Origin: Aminobacter sp. HY435
Lineage (GTDB): Bacteria > Pseudomonadota > Alphaproteobacteria > Rhizobiales > Rhizobiaceae
Reading direction: 5' to 3'
DNA: 64,000 nt
Assembly: GCF_027568395.1 (NCBI RefSeq)
Contig: NZ_JANKZL010000001.1
Coordinates: 434,001-498,000 of the forward strand
The position numbers were made by a program, and so were the translations under genes. Of this stretch, positions 57,785 through 64,000 are shown piece after piece (position 1 is the stretch's first letter; each line of letters starts with the position of its first letter). The notes below the pieces were generated by a model. It saw nothing but the letters and a program-made list of their open reading frames with translations. It did not search any database and was not told the DNA's origin.

Positions 57785-59014
57785 ATGACAACACCACGCA
57801 ACCCAGAGCAAAAATGGCTGACAGTGGTCGGCATCGGCGAGGACGGTGTAGCGGGTCTCGGCGACGAGGCCAAGCGAGCGATCTCAGCAGCAAGCCACGT
57901 CTTCGGCGGCAAGCGCCACCTGGCGCTCGCAGGAGAACTGATAAAGGGCGAAGCGCGACCCTGGCCAACGCCCTTCGACAGCGAAATGCGCGACGTCGTC
58001 GCCCTGCGTGGCGAAAACGTCTGCGTGCTCGCCTCCGGCGACCCGTTTCTGCACGGCGTCGGCGTCACGTTAGCCCGCGTAGTCCCGCCGGCCGAAATGC
58101 GTGTCCTGCCTGCCCCGTCCGCCTTCTCGCTCGCCGCATCGCGGCTGGGCTGGGCACTGCAGGATGTCGAAACGATATCGCTGCACGGCCACGCCATCGA
58201 CCTGCTCCGCCCGCGCCTGCACCAGGGCGCGCGCATCATCGCGCTCACCTCCGACGGCAACGCACCGGCCCAGATCGCAGCGTTGCTCGCTGACAGCGGA
58301 TTTGGCTTGTCGCGGCTGACGGTGCTTGAAGCGCTCGGCGGTGAAAATGAGTGCATCCGCACCACTGTCGCGGCGTCTTTCGATGTCGAAAACATCAATC
58401 CGCTCAACGTTCTGGCGCTCGAGCTTGAATCGGAACCGCAAGCGCGAATCCTGCCGCTGGCTTCGGGTCTCGCTGACGAGTTGTTCGAACACGACGGCCA
58501 GATCACCAAGCGCGAGATCCGCGCGGTGACCCTGTCCACCCTCGCCCCGCGCCGTGGGGAGTTGCTGTGGGACATCGGCGGCGGCTCGGGCTCGATTTCC
58601 ATCGAATGGCTGCTTAGCCACCCCTCGCTGCGCGCCATCGCCATCGAACACAACACCGACCGCGCCGACCGCATCGCGCGCAACGCAGTCGCCTTTGGCG
58701 TGCCCGGCTTGAAGGTCGTCCGAGGTGCTGCACCTGACGCGCTCGGCGGCCTGCCCACGCCCGACGTCGTCTTCATCGGCGGCGGCGGCTCGGACGCGGG
58801 CGTCTTCGATGCGGCAATCGCAGCGCTTCGATCCGGCGGCCGCCTTGTCGCCAACGCCGTCACGCTCGAAATGGAAACGCTGCTGCTGTCGCGCCATGCC
58901 GCGATTGGCGGTGAGCTTCTGCGCCTTCAAGTCTCCCGCGCCGCCCCTGTTGGCTCGATGACCGGCTGGCGGCCGGCTATGCCGGTCACGCAATGGAGCT
59001 GGGTGAAGCCATGA
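57785..59014 (+). CDS. cobL: CobL, precorrin-6Y C5,15-methyltransferase (decarboxylating)
   Basis: 409 residues from ATG 57785. The N-terminal half is CbiE-like (TVVGIGEDGVAGLGDEAKRAI, VCVLASGDPFLHGVGVTL, VLPAPSAFSLAASRLGW). The C-terminal half is CbiT-like with REIRAVTLSTLAPRRGELLWDIG and GGGSGSISIEWLLSHP, a class I SAM site. The fused enzyme methylates C5 and C15 and decarboxylates the C12 side chain. Its stop overlaps cobE as ATGA. Confidence 0.95.
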   Translation: MTTPRNPEQKWLTVVGIGEDGVAGLGDEAKRAISAASHVFGGKRHLALAGELIKGEARPWPTPFDSEMRDVVALRGENVCVLASGDPFLHGVGVTLARVVPPAEMRVLPAPSAFSLAASRLGWALQDVETISLHGHAIDLLRPRLHQGARIIALTSDGNAPAQIAALLADSGFGLSRLTVLEALGGENECIRTTVAASFDVENINPLNVLALELESEPQARILPLASGLADELFEHDGQITKREIRAVTLSTLAPRRGELLWDIGGGSGSISIEWLLSHPSLRAIAIEHNTDRADRIARNAVAFGVPGLKVVRGAAPDALGGLPTPDVVFIGGGGSDAGVFDAAIAALRSGGRLVANAVTLEMETLLLSRHAAIGGELLRLQVSRAAPVGSMTGWRPAMPVTQWSWVKP

Positions 59015-59397
59015 TGGTCGCAGGCATTGGCTGCCGCAAGGGCGCGGCGCACGAGGACATTCTTTCGGCAATCGAGACCGCGCTTGAAGCGCATGGCCTT
59101 GCGGTCACGGCACTTTCGGCACTAGCAACCGCAACGCTCAAACGCGACGAACCCGGCATCCTCGCCGCCGCGCGCCGCCTCGACCTGCCCTTGCTCGTCG
59201 TCGACAACGCGTCGCTGGCCGGCGCCGCGCCCCGCACGCTCAGCCATTCGCAAGCCTCGCAGGAAGCGGCGGGCACGCCATCGGTCTCGGAAGCGTCGGC
59301 GCTCGCCGCCGCCGGTGCGGACGCCACCCTGCTCGGCCCGCGCATATCAGTCGGCCCAGCCACCTGCGCCATCGCCACTTCTGGAGCCACAGCTTGA
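59011..59397 (+). CDS. cobE: CobE, cobalamin biosynthesis protein (CbiG C-terminal-like)
   Basis: 128 residues from ATG 59011. [22 protein letters not shown] is the CobE/CbiG C-terminal domain signature, and [21 protein letters not shown] follows. In the aerobic pathway CobE is needed but its exact chemistry is not settled; a stabilising or lactone-opening role around precorrin-4/5 has been discussed. The ATGA overlap with cobL and the TTGA overlap with cobM fix both ends. Confidence 0.9.
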   Translation: MMVAGIGCRKGAAHEDILSAIETALEAHGLAVTALSALATATLKRDEPGILAAARRLDLPLLVVDNASLAGAAPRTLSHSQASQEAAGTPSVSEASALAAAGADATLLGPRISVGPATCAIATSGATA

Positions 59398-60158
59398 CCG
59401 TTCATTTCATCGGCGCCGGCCCGGGCGCGGCAGACCTCATCACCGTGCGCGGCAGCCGCCTGCTCGGCTCCTGCCCGGTCTGCCTCTATGCCGGTTCCAT
59501 CGTTTCGCCGGAGCTTCTGACCTACTGCCCCACCGATGCCCGGCTGGTCGACACGGCACCGATGTCGCTCGACGAGATCGAGGCCGAGTATATCGCCGCC
59601 CACAAGGCGGGCCACGACGTTGCCCGCCTGCATTCGGGCGATCTCTCGGTGTGGAGCGCGGTTGCCGAGCAGATCCGCCGGCTGGAGAAGCACGGGATTC
59701 CCTACACGCTGACCCCAGGCGTCCCCTCCTTCGCCGCGGCTGCTGCCGCGCTGAAGCGCGAGCTGACGATTCCCGAGGTCGCCCAGAGCCTGGTGCTGAC
59801 CCGCACCTCCGGCCGCGCCTCGAAGATGCCTCCGGGCGAAACGCTCGCCGGATTCGGCCGCACCGGTGCCACGCTTGCCGTCCACCTGTCGATCCACGCC
59901 ATCGACCAGGTCGTGGCGGAGCTGACCCCGCATTACGGCCCGGATTGCCCCGTGGCTGTCGTCTTCCGCGCCTCCTGGCCGGACGAGCGCATCGTCAGGG
60001 GCACGCTGTCGACGATTGCGGCTGAACTGGCCAAGGATCCGATCGAGCGCACCGCCATCATCTTCGTCGGCCAGTCGCTGGCGGCAGAGGATTTCCGCGA
60101 AAGCTCGCTCTACGACGCCTATTATCAGCGCCGCTTCAGGGGTCGCGACGGGCTATGA
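59394..60158 (+). CDS. cobM: CobM, precorrin-4 C11-methyltransferase
   Basis: 254 residues from TTG 59394, in TTGA overlap with the cobE stop. [36 protein letters not shown] and [21 protein letters not shown] are CobM/CbiF signatures of the tetrapyrrole methylase fold. It methylates C11 of precorrin-4. Its last 34 bases overlap the convergent cbiD gene. TTG is the only start that gives the conserved N-terminus. Confidence 0.95.
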   Translation: MTVHFIGAGPGAADLITVRGSRLLGSCPVCLYAGSIVSPELLTYCPTDARLVDTAPMSLDEIEAEYIAAHKAGHDVARLHSGDLSVWSAVAEQIRRLEKHGIPYTLTPGVPSFAAAAAALKRELTIPEVAQSLVLTRTSGRASKMPPGETLAGFGRTGATLAVHLSIHAIDQVVAELTPHYGPDCPVAVVFRASWPDERIVRGTLSTIAAELAKDPIERTAIIFVGQSLAAEDFRESSLYDAYYQRRFRGRDGL

Positions 60159-61240
60159 GAGGCGGCGAAGGGCGCATGCCCCATCAGCTCCCCCTCGCGG
60201 TTGAAGACCAGGATCTCGATCGCGATCTCGGAATTGTCGAACACGCTTGCCGCCGTGCGCCAGGCCGCAGCGGCGACAGCGTCGCCGATGGCGATGCCGG
60301 CCTTGTTCGCCTCGATGAAGGCCTCGGCCACCGTGTTGGCGCCCTTGATGCGGGCTTCGAGTTCGGAGTCAGCGCCAGCCTCGACCGCGATTGCCGCCAA
60401 GCCGTCGAGATCGGCCGAACCGCGGCTCGAATGCAGGTCGAGCAGGCCCTGCGCCAGCTTGGTCATCTTGGCAACGCCGCCGGCGATCGTCACCTTGGGC
60501 ACCGGATGGGCGCGGACGTATTTCAGCATGCCGCCGACGAAATCGCCCATGTCGATCAGCTGCACCTCATGCAGACCATGGAATTTTTGGACGGCCATCT
60601 CGGAAGCGTTGCCGGTCGAGCCGGCGACATGGTCGAAGCCCATGGCGCGCGCCACGTCGACGCCGCGATGGATGGAGTGAATCCAGGCCGAGCAGGAATA
60701 GGGAATGACGATACCCGTCGTCCCAAGGATCGAAATTCCGCCGAGAATGCCGAGGCGCGGGTTGAGCGTCCTGAGCGCCATCTCCTCGCCGCCGGCGACG
60801 GAAATCTCCACCTCGACGTCGGCGCCCTCGCCCAGCACCTCGGCCACGACACCAGCGATCATCTTGCGCGGCACCGGGTTGATCGAGGCTTCGCCCGGCG
60901 GGATCGGCAGGCCCGGCCGCGTCACCGTGCCGACGCCCTTGCCCGCCTTGAACACAAGGCCGCTGCCGGCAGCGCCAGGTCGCACCGTGCTCATGACCAG
61001 CGCGCCATGGGTGACATCAGGGTCATCCCCGGCGTCCTTGACGATGCCGGCCATCGCCCAGCCGTCGCCGCGCTCGCTCTTCGCCAGCGCGAAGGACACG
61101 TTCTGGCCGCCCGGCAGCACGATCTCCACCGGGTCGGGAAACTGCCCCGTCTTCAATGCCAGACACGCCGCCTTTGTGGCAGCAGTGGCGCAGGCTCCGG
61201 TGGTCCAGCCGCGCTTGAGCGGACGATCTTCTTCATTCAT
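60125..61240 (-). CDS. cbiD: CbiD, cobalt-precorrin-5B C1-methyltransferase-type enzyme
   Basis: 371 residues from ATG 61240; the upstream in-frame extension overlaps no conserved sequence. [22 protein letters not shown] is the N-terminal signature, [13 protein letters not shown] and [22 protein letters not shown] are CbiD blocks, and [19 protein letters not shown] follows. CbiD methylates C1 in the cobalt-early anaerobic route; here it accompanies oxygen-dependent CobG and no CobF is seen. It probably replaces CobF. It faces cobM with a 34-base overlap and is divergent from cobA. Confidence 0.93.
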   Translation of the reverse strand: MNEEDRPLKRGWTTGACATAATKAACLALKTGQFPDPVEIVLPGGQNVSFALAKSERGDGWAMAGIVKDAGDDPDVTHGALVMSTVRPGAAGSGLVFKAGKGVGTVTRPGLPIPPGEASINPVPRKMIAGVVAEVLGEGADVEVEISVAGGEEMALRTLNPRLGILGGISILGTTGIVIPYSCSAWIHSIHRGVDVARAMGFDHVAGSTGNASEMAVQKFHGLHEVQLIDMGDFVGGMLKYVRAHPVPKVTIAGGVAKMTKLAQGLLDLHSSRGSADLDGLAAIAVEAGADSELEARIKGANTVAEAFIEANKAGIAIGDAVAAAAWRTAASVFDNSEIAIEILVFNREGELMGHAPFAASHSPSRPLKRR

Positions 61241-61293
61241 GACGCGATCTATAGGCTGGCACAGCCTGTGCGTCATCGGCGAAAGCGACACGC

Positions 61294-62079
61294 ATGACAC
61301 TCGAAAGCGCTATCGCGCGTTTGAACTACAAGCAACACGTGCTGGAACCGGGCCACGTCTGGCTTGCAGGCGCCGGTCCCGGCGATCCTGGCCTGCTGAC
61401 GCTCGACGTGCTGTCGGCGCTCGCCCAGGCCGATGCGCTGGTGCATGACGCGCTGGTGTCGCCCGAAATCGTCGCGGTTGCCGAGCAGGCGGAAAAGTTC
61501 TTCGTCGGCAAACGCGGCGGCCGGCTGTCGATCCCGCAGGGTGACATCAATGCGCTTCTGGTGAAACTGGCGCGCGAAGGCCGCAAGGTCGTGCGGCTCA
61601 AGGGCGGCCACCCCTTCGTCTTCGGCCGCGGCGCCGAGGAAGCGCTGGTGCTGACCCGAGAGAACATTCCCTGGCGCGTGCTCTCTGGCATCACCTCGGC
61701 CTTCGGCGGTCTCTCCTCCGCAGGCATCCCCGCCACCATGCGCGGCGTCAACGGCGCGATCATCCTCGCCACCGGCTTTGCGGCGGTCAGCGACGACCGG
61801 CCCGACTGGGCGGCCCTTGCCCGCACCGGCCAGCCCATCGTCATCTATATGGGCCTGACCCACATGGCCGAGACGGTGGCCGATCTGATGCGCGGTGGCC
61901 TGTCGGTCGACACACCAGCCGCCTTCGTCGAGAACGCCTCGACGCCGGAGGAGCGCACGGTCACCGCCACGCTCGGCACCCTGGTCGCCACCGCCGAGCG
62001 CGAACAGGTCGTCTCGCCGGCCCTCATCGTGGTCGGCGGCATCGTTGCGCTGCGCGCCGAGCTGATGGGGCAAAAATGA
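61294..62079 (+). CDS. cobA: CobA, uroporphyrinogen-III C-methyltransferase
   Basis: 261 residues. VWLAGAGPGDPGLLTLDVLSAL, DALVHDALVSPEIV, VRLKGGHPFVFGRGAEEALVL and GITSAFGGLSSAGIPATMRG are the SUMT signatures. The enzyme methylates C2 and C7 of uroporphyrinogen III, making precorrin-2, the first committed step. It lacks CysG-type dehydrogenase/ferrochelatase domains. The stop overlaps cobB as ATGA. The gap to cbiD is 53 bases, so promoters for both must overlap there. Confidence 0.95.
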   Translation: MTLESAIARLNYKQHVLEPGHVWLAGAGPGDPGLLTLDVLSALAQADALVHDALVSPEIVAVAEQAEKFFVGKRGGRLSIPQGDINALLVKLAREGRKVVRLKGGHPFVFGRGAEEALVLTRENIPWRVLSGITSAFGGLSSAGIPATMRGVNGAIILATGFAAVSDDRPDWAALARTGQPIVIYMGLTHMAETVADLMRGGLSVDTPAAFVENASTPEERTVTATLGTLVATAEREQVVSPALIVVGGIVALRAELMGQK

Positions 62080-63389
62080 CGGCGCGTGGGCTGATCATCG
62101 GCGCGCCGCGCTCGGGCTCCGGCAAGACCAGCGTCACCATCGGCCTGCTGCGCGCGCTCGCGCGGCGCGGCATCAAGGTGCGCGGCGCGAAATCGGGGCC
62201 GGACTACATCGATCCCGGTTTCCACGCTGCCGCCACCGGCCTGCCCGGCGTCAATCTCGACAGCTGGGCCATGGCGCCGTCGCTGCTCAACGCGCTTGCC
62301 ACCGATGCATCGTCCGAAGCCGAGATGGTGATCCTCGAAAGCGCCATGGGCCTGTTCGACGGCATTCCCTCGGAGAAAGGCCGCTCGGGTGCGGCAGCCG
62401 ACCTCGCCCGCCTCTACGGCCTGCCGGTGCTGCTGGTGCTCGACGTCTCCGGCCAGTCGCAGACATCGGCCGCCATCGCCAAGGGTTTTGCCACCTATGA
62501 CCCCGATGTCCGCATCGCGGGTGTCGTGCTGAACAGGCTCGGCAGTGACCGCCACCGCAAGCTTGCCGGCGACGCCATCGAAGCGCTCGGCCTGCCCGTC
62601 GTCGGCGCCATCCTGCGCGACCCGACCTTGTCGATCCCCGAACGCCATCTCGGCCTCGTCCAGGCCGAGGAACACGCCGATCTGATCGCCCACATCGACA
62701 AGCTCGCCGACATGGTCGAGCGCTCGCTCGACCTCGACGCGATCATCGAGTTGGCAACCCCGCTCGAACCGCTATCAGGCGATCAATCCTACGCCCTGCC
62801 GCCCCCCGGCCAGCGCATAGCGCTGGCCCAAGATGCCGCCTTCACCTTCCTTTATCCGCATATCGCAGCCCACTGGCGCGCCATGGGGGCAGAGCTTGTG
62901 CCGTTCTCGCCGCTCGCCGACCAGGCGCCAGATTCCTCCTGCGACGTCTGCTGGCTTCCGGGCGGCTATCCCGAGCTGCATCCCGCTCGCCTCGCCGCCG
63001 CCAGCAATTTTCTCACTGGCACACGCCGTTTCGCCGAAACCAACCCGGTTCACGGCGAGTGCGGCGGCTTCATGGTGCTGGGCGAGAGCATCGAGGACGC
63101 AGAGGGGTTGACGCACCCCATGCTCGGCCTGCTCGGCCACGCCACCAGCTTCGCCAAGCGCAAGATGAACCTCGGCTACCGCCAGGCGAGGCTTTCGGCA
63201 CCCTGCCCGCTCGGAGGCACAGGCAGCGTCATCCGTGGCCACGAATTCCACTATGCCCAGACGGTCGAGCGTGGCGACGACACGCCTCTGGGCGAACTGG
63301 CCGATGGCCAGGGCAATCCGCTCGGCAGCTTCGGCGGTCGGCGCGGCCACGTCACCGGCACATTCTTCCACGCGATCGCCAAGAGCTGA
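62076..63389 (+). CDS. cobB: CobB, hydrogenobyrinic acid a,c-diamide synthase
   Basis: 437 residues. The N-terminal ATP-binding part has IIGAPRSGSGKTSVTIGLL (about residues 6-24) and KSGPDYIDPGFHAAATG. The C-terminal class I glutamine amidotransferase part has VCWLPGGYPELHPARLA, HGECGGFMVLGES with the Cys nucleophile, and RGHEFHYAQ with the His. It amidates the a and c acetate side chains using glutamine. It follows cobA in a 4-base overlap; cobS begins 1 base after its stop. Confidence 0.95.
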   Translation: MTARGLIIGAPRSGSGKTSVTIGLLRALARRGIKVRGAKSGPDYIDPGFHAAATGLPGVNLDSWAMAPSLLNALATDASSEAEMVILESAMGLFDGIPSEKGRSGAAADLARLYGLPVLLVLDVSGQSQTSAAIAKGFATYDPDVRIAGVVLNRLGSDRHRKLAGDAIEALGLPVVGAILRDPTLSIPERHLGLVQAEEHADLIAHIDKLADMVERSLDLDAIIELATPLEPLSGDQSYALPPPGQRIALAQDAAFTFLYPHIAAHWRAMGAELVPFSPLADQAPDSSCDVCWLPGGYPELHPARLAAASNFLTGTRRFAETNPVHGECGGFMVLGESIEDAEGLTHPMLGLLGHATSFAKRKMNLGYRQARLSAPCPLGGTGSVIRGHEFHYAQTVERGDDTPLGELADGQGNPLGSFGGRRGHVTGTFFHAIAKS

Positions 63390-63390
63390 G

Positions 63391-64000
63391 ATGAGCACCC
63401 CGGGGACGATCTTCGACGACATCCGCATCGGCCTCGTGTTCTTCACGCGGCTGCCGCTGCCGCATTTCGAGGTCAAGGACCGCTCGTTCGCCGACGCCAT
63501 CTGGACCGCACCCTTGGTCGGCTTCGCTGTGGCTCTCCTGGCCTGGCTCGTCTTCGCTGCCGGCAATGCCCTCGGCCTCGCCGAGGGACCGTCCGCAGCG
63601 TTGGCAATCGCCGCCACGATGCTGGTCACCGGGTGCCTGCATGAGGACGGTCTGTCGGACACTGCCGACGGCTTCGGCGGCGGACGCACGCGCGAGCGCA
63701 AGCTCGAGATCATGCGTGACAGCCGCATCGGCAGCTATGGCGCGGCAGCACTGGTGCTTGCCATCCTGGCGCGCTGGAGCGCGATCGTCGAAATCGAAGA
63801 TCCGGCACCGGTCTTCGCCGCCCTCGTCGCCGCCCATGTCGGCTCGCGCGCGCTAATCCCTGCCTTCATGCGTCACCTGCCGCAGGCGCGCGTCGACGGT
63901 CTTGCAGCCGGCGTCGGCGCGGTTACCGACGGGGTCGTGATCGCAGCCCTCGCCATCGGCGCGGTCGGCCTGCTCTTCCTCGGCCTCAAGGGCGCGGTCG
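63391..64000 (+). CDS. cobS: CobS/CobV, adenosylcobinamide-GDP ribazoletransferase (3' truncated by window)
   Basis: The frame opens at ATG 63391, directly after the cobB stop, and runs off the right edge, giving about 203 residues. FDDIRIGLVFFTRLPLPHFEV is the N-terminal CobS block, and GCLHEDGLSDTADGFGGG followed by MRDSRIGSYGAAALV is the diagnostic active-site region with acidic metal ligands. Membrane segments are visible at about 45-65, 70-90 and beyond. It joins alpha-ribazole to adenosylcobinamide-GDP. The Pseudomonas name is cobV. Confidence 0.95.
   Translation, partial: MSTPGTIFDDIRIGLVFFTRLPLPHFEVKDRSFADAIWTAPLVGFAVALLAWLVFAAGNALGLAEGPSAALAIAATMLVTGCLHEDGLSDTADGFGGGRTRERKLEIMRDSRIGSYGAAALVLAILARWSAIVEIEDPAPVFAALVAAHVGSRALIPAFMRHLPQARVDGLAAGVGAVTDGVVIAALAIGAVGLLFLGLKGAV

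Overview
The window looks like chromosomal DNA from a high-GC alphaproteobacterium of the order Hyphomicrobiales (Rhizobiales), most like the Mesorhizobium/Aminobacter branch. I base this on the gene order nuoA-N / birA / rnj / mce / DUF1467 / proS / lolC / lolD, Pseudomonas-type cob genes with CobG and CobN, GTTC-N7-GTTC SOS half-sites, and dispersed GC-rich palindromes typical of that group. This is inference from gene content; no database search was run.

Layout. (1) 1-3.2 kb: the end of a dimethylglycine/sarcosine dehydrogenase-like flavoprotein and a creatininase-family hydrolase. (2) 3.2-8.1 kb: a first cobalamin block: a tyrosine-phosphatase-like protein, cobC, divergent cobD, cobO, cobP, and the cobalt transport genes cbtA and cbtB, the last four read from a B12 riboswitch. 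(3) 8.2-15.4 kb: single genes: a ChaC-like cyclotransferase, a DUF1624 acetyltransferase, an isoprenylcysteine-methyltransferase-like protein, two MerR regulators, mgtE and a heavy-metal P-type ATPase with its MerR promoter. (4) 15.4-21.6 kb: an A/T-richer accessory patch with methyltransferases, glycosyltransferases, an acyltransferase and decayed duplicated fragments, ending at a tRNA-Leu(GAG) gene. (5) 21.9-23.0 kb: lipB, then a previously easy-to-miss 28-residue membrane microprotein under tandem SOS half-sites. (6) 23.2-46.3 kb: a long minus-strand block with the complete 14-gene complex I operon, two extra genes inside it, then birA, rnj, mce, DUF1467, proS, lolC and lolD. A candidate small RNA lies between DUF1467 and proS on the opposite strand. 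(7) 46.7-64 kb: a YcaQ-like glycosylase, then the second cobalamin block behind a second B12 riboswitch: DUF1636, cobW, cobN, cobG, cobH, cobI, cobJ, (cobK), cobL, cobE, cobM, (cbiD), cobA, cobB and the start of cobS.

Together the cobalamin genes cover most of the aerobic route from uroporphyrinogen III to adenosylcobinamide-GDP, cobalt import and chelation. CobF is not seen and a CbiD-type enzyme is present instead. The CobST chelatase subunits, CobQ, BluB and the phosphoribosyltransferase lie outside or are absent. Many cob genes are translationally coupled by 4-base overlaps, three with TTG starts.

The observations most worth following are the SOS-linked microprotein (a possible functional analogue of the Caulobacter division inhibitor SidA), palindromic repeats that have entered the cobN reading frame, the candidate sRNA with its own promoter and terminator, and the NuoE C-terminal domain that recurs in an orphan protein inside the nuo operon.
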